From assembly GCF_003852315.1 (NCBI RefSeq), contig NZ_CP027762.1, positions 1,221,501 to 1,285,500 of the forward strand: 64,000 nucleotides of DNA. The letters run 5' to 3'. Shown piece after piece: positions 54,014 through 62,438 of the stretch (positions are counted from its first letter, which is position 1; each line of letters opens with the position of its first letter). A program made the position numbers and the translations under genes. Under the pieces are notes generated by a model. It was not told where the DNA came from and ran no database searches. It was given only the letters and a program-made list of their open reading frames with translations. The DNA comes from Pseudomonas sp. LBUM920. GTDB taxonomy: Bacteria; Pseudomonadota; Gammaproteobacteria; Pseudomonadales; Pseudomonadaceae.

Positions 54014-55426
54014 ATGCCAGTTGGCAATCACCTGCCCCATGGCGAGACCGCTCAGGGCGGCCCGCTGAAACGTGAACTGGGCGAACGGCATATTCGCCTG
54101 ATGGCCCTCGGCGCCTGTATCGGTGTCGGCCTGTTCCTGGGTTCCGCCAAGGCCATCGAAATGGCCGGTCCGGCGATCATGCTCTCCTACATCATTGGCG
54201 GCCTGGCGATCCTGGTGATCATGCGCGCGCTCGGCGAAATGGCGGTGCATAACCCCGTCGCCGGTTCGTTCAGCCGTTACGCCCAGGACTACCTCGGCCC
54301 GCTGGCGGGCTTTCTTACCGGCTGGAATTACTGGTTCCTGTGGTTGGTGACCTGCGTGGCAGAAATCACCGCCGTTGCCGTCTACATGGGCGTCTGGTTT
54401 CCCGATGTGCCGCGCTGGATCTGGGCACTGGCGGCGCTGGTCAGCATGGGCACGATCAACCTGATTGCGGTCAAGGCATTCGGTGAGTTCGAGTTCTGGT
54501 TCGCGCTGATCAAGATCGTCACGATCATTGCCATGGTAATCGGCGGCGTCGGCATCATCGCGTTCGGCTTTGGCAACGACGGCGTGGCACTGGGGATTTC
54601 CAACCTGTGGGCCCACGGCGGCTTCATGCCCAATGGCGTGACCGGCGTATTGATGTCCCTGCAAATGGTGATGTTCGCGTACCTGGGCGTGGAAATGATC
54701 GGCCTTACCGCCGGTGAAGCGAAGAACCCGCAGAAGACTATCCCGAGCGCCATCGGCTCGGTGTTCTGGCGCATCCTGCTGTTCTACGTGGGGGCGTTGT
54801 TCGTGATTCTGTCGATCTACCCATGGAATGAAATCGGCACTCAGGGCAGCCCGTTCGTGATGACCTTCGAGCGACTGGGCATCAAGACCGCCGCCGGCAT
54901 CATCAACTTTGTGGTGATCACGGCTGCGTTGTCCTCCTGCAACGGCGGCATCTTCAGCACCGGCCGCATGCTCTACAGCCTGGCGCAGAACGGTCAGGCC
55001 CCGGCCGCCTTCGGCACCACCTCAAGCAATGGCGTGCCGCGCAAGGCGCTGCTGCTGTCGATTTTCGTGCTGCTGCTGGGCGTGTTGCTCAACTACATGG
55101 TTCCCGAGAAAGTCTTCGTCTGGGTGACGTCCATCGCCACCTTCGGCGCGATCTGGACCTGGCTGATGATCCTGCTGGCTCAGCTCAAGTTCCGTAAAAG
55201 CCTGAGCCCGGCCGAGGCAGCCGGCCTCAAGTACCGCATGTGGCTGTACCCGGTCAGTTCGTACCTGGCGCTGGCGTTCCTGGTGCTGGTGGTAGGGCTG
55301 ATGGCGTACTTCCCGGACACGCGTGTCGCGCTGTATGTCGGCCCGGTGTTCCTGGTGCTGCTGACAGTGCTGTTCTACGTGTTCAAGTTGCAGCCCACCC
55401 AGGCTGCGGCGCGTGCTCAAGCCTGA
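54014..55426 (+). CDS. Amino acid permease, APC superfamily (AAT type, ProY-like)
   Basis: About 470 residues with 12 hydrophobic helices. LKRELGERHIRLMALGACIGVGLFLGSAKAI is the N-terminal signature of the AAT group, and GEMAVHNPVAGSFSRYAQDY and VEMIGLTAGEAKNP are further family motifs. ATG 54014 gives the expected short N-terminal tail. Members carry proline, histidine, D-alanine/glycine or GABA; the substrate cannot be fixed here. It is followed by a terminator shared with the convergent opgC-like gene. Confidence 0.88.
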   Translation: MPVGNHLPHGETAQGGPLKRELGERHIRLMALGACIGVGLFLGSAKAIEMAGPAIMLSYIIGGLAILVIMRALGEMAVHNPVAGSFSRYAQDYLGPLAGFLTGWNYWFLWLVTCVAEITAVAVYMGVWFPDVPRWIWALAALVSMGTINLIAVKAFGEFEFWFALIKIVTIIAMVIGGVGIIAFGFGNDGVALGISNLWAHGGFMPNGVTGVLMSLQMVMFAYLGVEMIGLTAGEAKNPQKTIPSAIGSVFWRILLFYVGALFVILSIYPWNEIGTQGSPFVMTFERLGIKTAAGIINFVVITAALSSCNGGIFSTGRMLYSLAQNGQAPAAFGTTSSNGVPRKALLLSIFVLLLGVLLNYMVPEKVFVWVTSIATFGAIWTWLMILLAQLKFRKSLSPAEAAGLKYRMWLYPVSSYLALAFLVLVVGLMAYFPDTRVALYVGPVFLVLLTVLFYVFKLQPTQAAARAQA

Positions 55427-55442
55427 CGTTCAGGCGCACAAC

Positions 55443-55472
55443 AAAAAGCCCCGGGATCGGGCTTTTTGTTTT
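55443..55472. terminator. Bidirectional terminator between permease and OpgC-like gene
   Basis: AAAAAGCCC (55443-55451) and GGGCTTTTT (55459-55467) pair perfectly around a 7-base loop, followed by GTTTTT. It ends the permease message and, read on the other strand, the OpgC-like message. Confidence 0.9.
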
Positions 55473-56597
55473 TCAGGCGGTGGCCACGCGAGGCGATTGG
55501 CTCAGGCGTTGGTTGAATTCCAGCCAGGCGCCCAGCGCGGCCATCAGGGCGGCGCCGACCAGTGCGGTGACGATTTGCATGGTGAAGGCATCGCCAGCCA
55601 GGGCGTTGAGCATGTCCGCCAACGGCGCCAGTAAGACGCCCAGGCAGAATACTTCCAACGAATAACGCCCCATCCGGCAGGTCTGCCGGGCCAGCCAATT
55701 TTGTGTCCAGGCACGCCCAGGCAACAGTTTGGCGGTGACGTAGGCCAGCGCCAGGAAGTGCAACAGTCGCACCGGTGACAAGTCGGTCTTGCTGATCGGG
55801 TAGAGCAGTTCGCTCAAGGCCGCTGGCATCAATGCATCGTGCACCTCAGGCCAACGCCAGGCGAGGGTGAGCACACCCGCCGCCAGCGCGTAGACCGCCG
55901 CCGTGACGAACAACGGCTGGCGCAGCAGTGGCCGATTATCCTGTGCGCGGGGTTGTTGCCCGTGAATGGCCGCCGCGCCACCCAGCACAAACAGAAACTG
56001 CCAGGTGACCGGGTTGAAGTACCACACGCCGTCAGCAATGGCGGCCAGGTTCCAGCCCAGGTGCGGCGCCAGCAGGTACACCGCCATCGACACCGCGACC
56101 ACCGCCCAGGTCTTGCGCAGCAGCAGTGGCAGTACCAGCGGCAAGCCCGCCAACAGCACGATATACAGGGGCAGCGGGTCCATCAGGTTCGGCTTGAAGC
56201 GCAACAGCAATTCGTCCACCAGCGCTTGCTGAGGATGGGTGACAAAATGCGTCAGGCCCATCTCTTCGACCAGGTCGCGGGTTTCGACATGGCTGTTGGC
56301 GAAGAACACAATGCCCATCAGCATTGCCAGCAGGAAGATGTGCACCACGTACAGCACCCACGTGCGCCGCAGGATCTTCAAGCAGGCCATCCAGTAGCCT
56401 TCGCGCTGCAGGACCTTGCCGTACGCCAGCACCGAGGCGTAGCCGGCAAGGAACACGAAGACTTCAGCCGCGTCGCTGAACCCGATATTGCGCAGGGTGA
56501 TCTGGCCGAGGGGATTGTGGGGGACGTGATCCCAGAAAATGAAGATCAACGCCAGGCCCCGAAAAAAATCGATGCGCGGGTCGCGTCCGTTCAGCAT
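55473..56597 (-). CDS. OpgC-domain membrane acyltransferase
   Basis: About 374 residues from ATG 56597, with ten or so hydrophobic helices. GRDPRIDFFRGLALIFIFWDHVPHNPL is the signature start of the OpgC family (glucan succinyltransferase-like, acyltransferase 3 clan), with the conserved D-F-R-G-L and the H in DHV. These proteins add acyl groups such as succinyl to periplasmic glucans or related envelope glycans. No opgGH genes are beside it, so the acceptor is uncertain. Confidence 0.88.
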   Translation of the reverse strand: MLNGRDPRIDFFRGLALIFIFWDHVPHNPLGQITLRNIGFSDAAEVFVFLAGYASVLAYGKVLQREGYWMACLKILRRTWVLYVVHIFLLAMLMGIVFFANSHVETRDLVEEMGLTHFVTHPQQALVDELLLRFKPNLMDPLPLYIVLLAGLPLVLPLLLRKTWAVVAVSMAVYLLAPHLGWNLAAIADGVWYFNPVTWQFLFVLGGAAAIHGQQPRAQDNRPLLRQPLFVTAAVYALAAGVLTLAWRWPEVHDALMPAALSELLYPISKTDLSPVRLLHFLALAYVTAKLLPGRAWTQNWLARQTCRMGRYSLEVFCLGVLLAPLADMLNALAGDAFTMQIVTALVGAALMAALGAWLEFNQRLSQSPRVATA

Positions 56598-56729
56598 GGC
56601 AGCGGGCTCTTGAACAAATAGTTTAGTAATGACAGGTGCACGGCAACGTTGTCGCACGCCGCACGTCGGGCGGGCGCAGGTTGGCGGTATTTATAAGCAA
56701 TTGCAAAGGCTGGGTATTACTGAATGTCT

Positions 56730-57026
56730 CTAGACATCAATGATCACCAACGTGCCTTGGCTACCGGCAAGGACCGCGTGGGCGATACCGGCTTGGACGA
56801 GGTACATCTGGCCGGCTTCCACGCGGATTTCCTCGTCACCGATGCTCAAGCGCAGCAGCCCGTTGATCACCAGCAGGCCTTCGTTGTAAGCGTGGGTTTC
56901 TGCCTCGTAGGCCTGCTCATCCATGCGCAACACCTTGATCCGCGCCGGGCCTACCTGGCCCAGGCGCGTGGATTTCCAGCTGTCAGGCAGTTGCCCGGCG
57001 AGGGCGGCGAAGTCGAGTAAGGGCAT
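56730..57026 (-). CDS. Small cupin-domain protein
   Basis: A 98-residue single-domain cupin: LRMDEQAYEAETHAYNEGLLVINGLLRLSIGDEEIRVEAGQMYLVQAGIAHAV. Cupin motif 1 is incomplete (THAYNEGLLVINGLL), while motif 2 (GQMYLVQAGIAHAV) retains one His. It probably binds a metal or small ligand. It is transcribed in the same direction as the flavoprotein gene 65 bases upstream and may share its message. Confidence 0.8.
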   Translation of the reverse strand: MPLLDFAALAGQLPDSWKSTRLGQVGPARIKVLRMDEQAYEAETHAYNEGLLVINGLLRLSIGDEEIRVEAGQMYLVQAGIAHAVLAGSQGTLVIIDV

Positions 57027-57091
57027 GTGAATCTCCTGGTTTCAACGATGCCGTCGGTGGTCCGGTTCAGCAGTGAATAGTTTTCATCGGG

Positions 57092-58711
57092 TTACGCGGC
57101 TACCAGCTCATTCGGCTCAAAACTGTCCGCGCGTGCCATCTGCCACATGCGCGAATAGAACTCGCCGTTCACTTCACCGGTGAGCAGTTCACCGGGCTTG
57201 AGGAACACATGCAGTTGCGAGAACAGTTTGATTTCAGTCGCCGACATGCGTCGCACCAGGTGCTTGGCCGACAGCTGCGAGGGATGATCCAGACCGGCTG
57301 CGGCGAGCATTTCCGCCAAGGCCTTGAGGGTGTTGCGGTGGAAGTTGAACACGCGCTGGGCTTTGTCCGGGACCACCAGCGCACGTTGGCGCAGCGGGTC
57401 CTGGGTGGCGACGCCGGTCGGGCATTTGTTGGTGTGGCAGCTCTGCGACTGGATGCAGCCGATGGCAAACATGAAGCCGCGCGCGGAGTTGGCCCAGTCG
57501 GCGCCGATGGCCAGGACGCTGGCGATATCGAACGCGCTGACGATCTTGCCGCTGGCGCCGAGCTTGATCTTGTCGCGCAGATTGAGGCCTACCAGCGTGT
57601 TGTGCACAAACAGCAGACCTTCACGCAGCGGCACACCGATATGGTCGGTGAACTCCACCGGCGCGGCGCCGGTGCCGCCTTCCTTGCCGTCGACCACGAT
57701 AAAGTCCGGGAGGATGCCGGTTTCGAGCATGGCCTTGGCGATGCCCATGAACTCCCACGGGTGGCCCAGGCAAAACTTGAAGCCCACCGGTTTGCCGCCG
57801 GACAGTTCGCGCAGTTGGGCGATGAACTGCATCATTTCAATCGGCGTGGAAAACGCGCTGTGGCGCGACGGCGAGATGCAGTCTTCGCCCATCATGATGC
57901 CGCGCGTCTCGGCAATTTCCTTGGTGACCTTGTGCTTGGGCAGGATCCCGCCATGGCCGGGTTTTGCGCCCTGGCTCATCTTGATTTCGATCATGCGTAC
58001 TTGCGGGTTCTGCGCCTGCGCGGCGAAGCGTTCCGGGTCGAAGCGGCCATCGCTGGTGCGGCAGCCGAAGTAGCCACTGCCCAGTTCCCAGGTCAGGTCG
58101 CCGCCGTTTTCGCGGTGGTAAGGGCTGATGCTGCCTTCGCCGGTGTCGTGGGCAAAGTTGCCGAGCTTGGCGCCCTGGTTCAATGCGCGAATGGCGTTGG
58201 CGCTCAACGAGCCGAAGCTCATGGCCGAGATATTGAACACCGACGCCGAGTACGGCTGCTTGCACTGCGGGCCGCCGACCATCACGCGAAACGCGCTCGG
58301 GTCACTCAACGGCGCAGGGCGCATGGAGTGGCCGATGAATTCGAAGCCCGATTGATACACGTCGATCAGGGTGCCGAAGGGTTTGTCGGCGGTTTCGTTC
58401 TTGGCGCGCGAGTAAACCAGTGAGCGTTGCGCGCGTGAGAAGGGCAGCGCGTCGCTGTCGGATTCGAGCAGGTACTGGCGGATTTCCGGGCGGATGGCCT
58501 CCACTAGGTAACGGATATTGCCCAGGATCGGGTAGTTGCGGCGCACCGCGTGGGGGCTTTGCAGCAGATCGAACAGACCGATCAAGCTGAGCACGCCGGT
58601 GACCACGGTGATTGGCCACAGCCATTCATGTTCGATAAAGGGGAGGCTGGCGAGGGTAAAAATGACGCACACGGCAAAGAAGGCGTAACGGCTTAGTAAC
58701 GACAGGCTCAT
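57092..58711 (-). CDS. FMN-binding glutamate-synthase-family protein
   Basis: About 539 residues. ATG 58711 is preferred over ATG 58735 because AAGGAAAA lies just upstream of it. Two hydrophobic helices (about residues 5-45) anchor the N terminus. The rest is the FMN/3Fe-4S domain of glutamate synthase: GGDLTWELGSGYFG, KMSQGAKPGHGGILP, VVDGKEGGTGAAP and the cluster ligands in CIQSQSCHTNKCPTG. It lacks the amidotransferase domain, so it is not a full GltB; the family may oxidise other amino or methylated substrates. A LuxR regulator gene precedes it by 27 bases on the same strand. Confidence 0.88.
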   Translation of the reverse strand: MSLSLLSRYAFFAVCVIFTLASLPFIEHEWLWPITVVTGVLSLIGLFDLLQSPHAVRRNYPILGNIRYLVEAIRPEIRQYLLESDSDALPFSRAQRSLVYSRAKNETADKPFGTLIDVYQSGFEFIGHSMRPAPLSDPSAFRVMVGGPQCKQPYSASVFNISAMSFGSLSANAIRALNQGAKLGNFAHDTGEGSISPYHRENGGDLTWELGSGYFGCRTSDGRFDPERFAAQAQNPQVRMIEIKMSQGAKPGHGGILPKHKVTKEIAETRGIMMGEDCISPSRHSAFSTPIEMMQFIAQLRELSGGKPVGFKFCLGHPWEFMGIAKAMLETGILPDFIVVDGKEGGTGAAPVEFTDHIGVPLREGLLFVHNTLVGLNLRDKIKLGASGKIVSAFDIASVLAIGADWANSARGFMFAIGCIQSQSCHTNKCPTGVATQDPLRQRALVVPDKAQRVFNFHRNTLKALAEMLAAAGLDHPSQLSAKHLVRRMSATEIKLFSQLHVFLKPGELLTGEVNGEFYSRMWQMARADSFEPNELVAA

Positions 58712-58738
58712 ACGGTTTTCCTTGGGTTCACTCATCGG

Positions 58739-59503
58739 CTAGGCGTTTTGCGCCTGTAGAAAGATCGAGAACAGCTCCGACTGGGATTTGATCCCTAGCT
58801 TGCTGTACATGTGTTTCTTATGGACTTTCACGGTTTCAACAGAGATTTCCAGCTTACGAGCGATTTCCTTGCTGGAGCAACCGCTGAGCATCAAGCGGCC
58901 CACATCCAGCTCGCGGGCGGTGAGTTGCGCGCCCCAGTCATCATTCTGAATCGGCGGCTGCGGTGCGCTGACCTGCTTGAGTTCAAAGGGCAGGCGCTGG
59001 CGCAGCAGGCTCAGCACCCAAGGCTGGATCAGCGACAGCAAAGCGATCTGCTGCGGGTCAAAACGCTGTTTCGAGCCCAGGGACAGGCACAGGGTACGCC
59101 CATCCGCCAACTGGCAATTAAATTGGATTTCATCGGCCACCACGTTCAGGCGGAAGTAGCGCTGGTAGTACTCGGTGAGTTCAAAGTGCTCCGGCGCGAC
59201 TTCGGCCAGGCGAAACAGGCCGGTGCGCGAGTGTTCGCGGCTGGCGATATAGAAGGGGTCGAGCAGGTACAGGCCGTTGAGGTAGTCCTGGAACAACTGG
59301 TCCGGCGTGCCGTCGACGCCCGGGCATTCGGCGAACACCAGCGGGCGGTGCGCGCTGCTGAACAGCAATACCACCCAGCTGTCGAACGGCACGTAGTTGT
59401 CCAGCAAGCGCACGAGCTGGGTCCAGAAGTTGGCCTGGTCGAGGGCGTCTATCATTTGCCCCACCGAACGGTGCCAGGCGATGTCTTGTAGCGAGACTGT
59501 CAT
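58739..59503 (-). CDS. LuxR-family transcriptional regulator
   Basis: A 254-residue regulator. The C-terminal LuxR-type helix-turn-helix is LTARELDVGRLMLSGCSSKEIARKLEISVETVKVHKKHMYSKLGI (residues 190-235). The N-terminal sensor half is unassigned and does not look like a receiver. It is the first gene ahead of the glutamate-synthase-like gene and is divergent from a nitrilase-family amidase, so both are likely targets. A palindrome overlaps its own leader. Confidence 0.9.
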   Translation of the reverse strand: MTVSLQDIAWHRSVGQMIDALDQANFWTQLVRLLDNYVPFDSWVVLLFSSAHRPLVFAECPGVDGTPDQLFQDYLNGLYLLDPFYIASREHSRTGLFRLAEVAPEHFELTEYYQRYFRLNVVADEIQFNCQLADGRTLCLSLGSKQRFDPQQIALLSLIQPWVLSLLRQRLPFELKQVSAPQPPIQNDDWGAQLTARELDVGRLMLSGCSSKEIARKLEISVETVKVHKKHMYSKLGIKSQSELFSIFLQAQNA

Positions 59504-59508
59504 TCGTC

Positions 59509-59524
59509 TACCCCCATAGGGTTA
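59509..59524. promoter_or_regulatory. Imperfect palindrome over the LuxR-gene leader
   Basis: TACCCCCATAGGGTTA is a 16-bp imperfect dyad with two mismatched pairs. It lies 6 bases before the LuxR-type start and covers its ribosome site, in the 93-base divergent gap. Binding there would control both directions. Confidence 0.4.
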
Positions 59525-59596
59525 CCCCGGCGGCGTGATTTCCCCGACGGGTGCGGCTGCGCATACTGCGCCACAGATAAAACAACAGGACTTCCC

Positions 59597-60418
59597 ATGA
59601 AGGTCGAATTTGCCCAGTTGGCAGGTCGTGATAACGGCACAGCTTACAACCTTGAGCGCGCCTTGGCGGCAATTGCTGCCTGCGCCGCCGACACGCAACT
59701 GATCGTATTTCCGGAAACCCATCTGATGGGCTTCCCGTCAGCCGAGACCGTCGCCGACATCGCCGAGCCGGTGGATGGCCCGACCGTGCAGGCCGTTATC
59801 GAGGCGGCTCGCGCAGGCAATATCGCCGTGGTGATCGGCATGGCCGAGAGCGACGCCGGCCAATTCTATAACACCACGTTGCTGATCACCCCCGAAGGCA
59901 TTGCCCTGCGGTATCGCAAGACCCACCTGTGGGCCTCGGATCGCGGCGTGTTCACGCCCGGTGACCGCTATGCCACTTGCTTGTGGAACGGTGTGCGTGT
60001 CGGCCTGTTGATCTGCTACGACATCGAGTTCCCGGAAACCGCCCGCGCCAACGCGCAACTGGGCGCCGAACTGCTGATTGTCACCAACGGCAACATGGAC
60101 CCTTACGGTCCCACGCACCGCACCGCGATCATGGCGCGCGCCCAGGAAAACCAGGCGTTTGCACTGATGGTCAATCGGGTGGAAGAAGGCGATGGCGGCC
60201 TGTTGTTCGCCGGCGGCAGTGCCCTGGTCGACCCGATTGGCACGCTGCTGTTCGAAGCCGGGCGCGAGGAAGGACAATTTACCGTCGAGCTGGACCTTGA
60301 CCAATTGGTGGCGGCTCGCAAGGACTACCGCTACCTCGACGACCAGCGCTTGAAATTGCCGGGTGAGGTGATCGAGCGCACGGATGGGACGCGTGAACTG
60401 CTGATTCCTAAACCCTGA
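59597..60418 (+). CDS. Nitrilase-superfamily amidase (carbon-nitrogen hydrolase)
   Basis: A 273-residue enzyme with the Glu-Lys-Cys triad: Glu in FPETHLMG (about residue 40), Lys in YRKTHLW (about 111) and Cys in LICYDIEFPE (about 144). The sequence pattern resembles aliphatic or omega-amidases such as 5-aminovaleramidase DavA and R-amidase, not true nitrilases. It probably hydrolyses a small amide in the cytoplasm. It is divergent from the LuxR regulator and lies upstream of an APC permease that may import the substrate. Confidence 0.88.
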   Translation: MKVEFAQLAGRDNGTAYNLERALAAIAACAADTQLIVFPETHLMGFPSAETVADIAEPVDGPTVQAVIEAARAGNIAVVIGMAESDAGQFYNTTLLITPEGIALRYRKTHLWASDRGVFTPGDRYATCLWNGVRVGLLICYDIEFPETARANAQLGAELLIVTNGNMDPYGPTHRTAIMARAQENQAFALMVNRVEEGDGGLLFAGGSALVDPIGTLLFEAGREEGQFTVELDLDQLVAARKDYRYLDDQRLKLPGEVIERTDGTRELLIPKP

Positions 60419-60427
60419 GAATTCCTA

Positions 60428-60462
60428 TGGCGAGCGGGCTGTTGTGGCAAGCCCGCTCGCCA
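60428..60462 (+). repeat. REP hairpin, GGCGAGCGGGC class
   Basis: TGGCGAGCGGGCT (60428-60440) and AGCCCGCTCGCCA (60450-60462) pair exactly. A fragment of a further copy (GCTCGCCACAG) lies at 60473-60483. It sits between the amidase and the permease and could cut down read-through. Confidence 0.8.
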
Positions 60463-60571
60463 CATCAAGCATCGCTCGCCACAGTAAATACGATTGATCA
60501 TAAGAAAAATGACATCCGCTTCACCGACTTCAGTTCTGCCATAAATCTAATAAATCAGCGGAGAATCGCTC

Positions 60572-61897
60572 ATGGCTCGTTTGCAACGCACCCTGTCGTT
60601 AGGGTCGGTGGTGCTGTTTGGCATCGCCTATATGACGCCGATCATTGTGCTCGGCACCTTCGGCATCCTCGCGCAATCCACTGGCGGCATGGTGCCGGCC
60701 GCTTACCTGGCCGCCCTGGTGGCGATGTTCTTTACCGCCATGAGTTACGGGCGCATGGCGTCGGCCTTTCCGGTGGCCGGTTCCGCCTACAGCTACGTGC
60801 GCAAGGCGATCAGCCCGAAACTGGGCTTTATCGCCGGTTGGGCGGTGTTGCTCGACTACCTGTTCTTGCCCATGGCCATCTGGTTGATCGGGGCGGCGTA
60901 CCTGCATTCGGCATTCCCTGCGGTGCCGCAATGGATCTGGGTGCTGGCGTTTATCGGCGTCACCACGGCGATCAATATCATCGGTCTGAAACTGGCCAAC
61001 GGCATTAATGCGCTGCTGATGTTGGTGCAGTTTCTGGTGCTGATTGCGTTTGTCGCGCTGTGCATCCATTACATCGGGGGCGACGCGAGCAAGCCGCTGT
61101 GGACCGTCGCGCCGTTCTTCAACGGCCAGATGCACATGCCGCTGATCATGAGCGGGGCGGCTATTGCCTGCTATTCGTTCCTGGGCTTTGACGCGGTCAG
61201 TACCTTGACTGAAGAAACCCGCGACCCACGCCGGACCATTCCGCGGGCGATCATGCTGATCACCTTGATCGGCGGGTTGATCTTCGTTGGCGTGTCGTAT
61301 TTCGTGCAGATCGCGCATCCGTCGTTCGAGTTTGCCGATGTGGATTCGGCGGCCTATGAAATTGCGCGCAATGTCGGCGGTGACCTGTTTGTGTCGATCT
61401 TCCTGATCGGCTTGATCGTCGGCCAGTTCGCCTCGGGGCTGTCGGCCCAGGCCAGCGGTTCGCGCTTGTTGTTCGCGATGGGGCGCGACGGCGTGTTGCC
61501 CAAGTCGTTCTTTGGCACCTTGCATGCGCGCTTCGGCACGCCGGTCAACAGCATCCTGTTGTGTGCGGTTGTGGCGTTGCTGGCATTGAAGCTGGATGTG
61601 ACCACCTCCACCTCGTTCATCAACTTCGGTGCATTCCTGGCGTTCAGCCTGGTGAACCTGTCGGTGATCTTTCACTACTGGATCGGCGCGAAAGCGCGTG
61701 GCGTGCGTGAGTTGATGTTGTTCCTGCTGTTCCCGGCCATCGGCCTCGCGGCGGACGTGTGGCTGATGGTCAGCCTCGATCATCTGGCGATTTACCTGGG
61801 CGTGGTGTGGTTGGCGATCGGCCTGGTTTACCTGGGGTTCCTGACGCGCGGCTTCTCGCAACAGCCGCCGGAAATGGACTTTCAGGAAGCTGCATAG
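60572..61897 (+). CDS. APC-family permease, PuuP-like
   Basis: A 441-residue carrier with 12 hydrophobic helices. LQRTLSLGSVVLFGIAYMTPIIVLGTFGI is the typical start of the putrescine-importer-like branch, and GFDAVSTLTEETRDPRRTIPRAI is the conserved cytoplasmic loop. An amine, amino acid or amide is the likely substrate. It follows the amidase by 153 bases with a REP hairpin between them. Confidence 0.88.
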   Translation: MARLQRTLSLGSVVLFGIAYMTPIIVLGTFGILAQSTGGMVPAAYLAALVAMFFTAMSYGRMASAFPVAGSAYSYVRKAISPKLGFIAGWAVLLDYLFLPMAIWLIGAAYLHSAFPAVPQWIWVLAFIGVTTAINIIGLKLANGINALLMLVQFLVLIAFVALCIHYIGGDASKPLWTVAPFFNGQMHMPLIMSGAAIACYSFLGFDAVSTLTEETRDPRRTIPRAIMLITLIGGLIFVGVSYFVQIAHPSFEFADVDSAAYEIARNVGGDLFVSIFLIGLIVGQFASGLSAQASGSRLLFAMGRDGVLPKSFFGTLHARFGTPVNSILLCAVVALLALKLDVTTSTSFINFGAFLAFSLVNLSVIFHYWIGAKARGVRELMLFLLFPAIGLAADVWLMVSLDHLAIYLGVVWLAIGLVYLGFLTRGFSQQPPEMDFQEAA

Positions 61898-61948
61898 ACG
61901 CCACAGGTCTATCCTTATTGCAATCGGTTCTCGTTTGGGTGCATGATT

Positions 61949-61967
61949 TGTGTTACTGTGTAACACA
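61949..61967. promoter_or_regulatory. Zur-type box upstream of rpmE2
   Basis: TGTGTTAC (61949-61956) and GTAACACA (61960-61967) are exact complements with a 3-base centre. The GTTAC/GTAAC core resembles the box before znuD at 31152. It lies 31-49 bases before the L31B start, where a repressor would block transcription. Confidence 0.78.
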
Positions 61968-61997
61968 TTGATTGCACTCAAACGCCCCGGAGGCACT

Positions 61998-62270
61998 ATG
62001 AAAACTGGTATCCATCCCGACTACCGCACCGTGCTGTTCCACGACACCGCCGCCGACGTGTTCTTCCTGATCGGCTCCACGGCCGACAGTGATCGCACCC
62101 ACACACATAGCGATGGCAACACGTACCCTTACATTCCGTTGGACGTCTCCAGCGCCTCGCACCCGATCTACACCGGCCAGCAACGCAAGACTCAGGTCGA
62201 AGGCCGGATTGCCGGGTTCAACAAGCGTTTTGCGTCGTTTGGCACCAGCCCGAAAAACGCCGAGGCGTGA
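61998..62270 (+). CDS. rpmE2: Ribosomal protein L31 type B (zinc-independent)
   Basis: A 90-residue protein: MKTGIHPDYRTVLFHDTAADVFFLIGSTADSDRTH...YPYIPLDVSSASHPIYTGQ...GRIAGFNKRFASFG. This is the YkgM/RpmE2 type, without the CxxC zinc ligands of L31A. Under zinc shortage it replaces L31A on ribosomes and frees zinc. ATG 61998 follows GGAGG. A Zur-type repeat precedes it and a strong terminator follows, so it is a single-gene unit. Confidence 0.95.
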   Translation: MKTGIHPDYRTVLFHDTAADVFFLIGSTADSDRTHTHSDGNTYPYIPLDVSSASHPIYTGQQRKTQVEGRIAGFNKRFASFGTSPKNAEA

Positions 62271-62293
62271 GGGATTCACGTTTCACCTCAAAG

Positions 62294-62323
62294 GCCGCTC
62301 CAGCATTTGGAGCGGCTTTTTTT
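62294..62323 (+). terminator. Rho-independent terminator after rpmE2
   Basis: GCCGCTCCA (62294-62302) and TGGAGCGGC (62308-62316) form a perfect 9-bp stem with a 5-base loop, followed by TTTTTTT. Confidence 0.95.
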
Positions 62324-62438
62324 ATGCGTTGATATCGCAAGGCCATCACCTGGTAAAAACCAACTAAACTACCGGGTAATCGCCAGGAGGCATTGTCCCA
62401 GACCGTAAGGAACGCAGATCGACGATCCGAGGTGTCCC

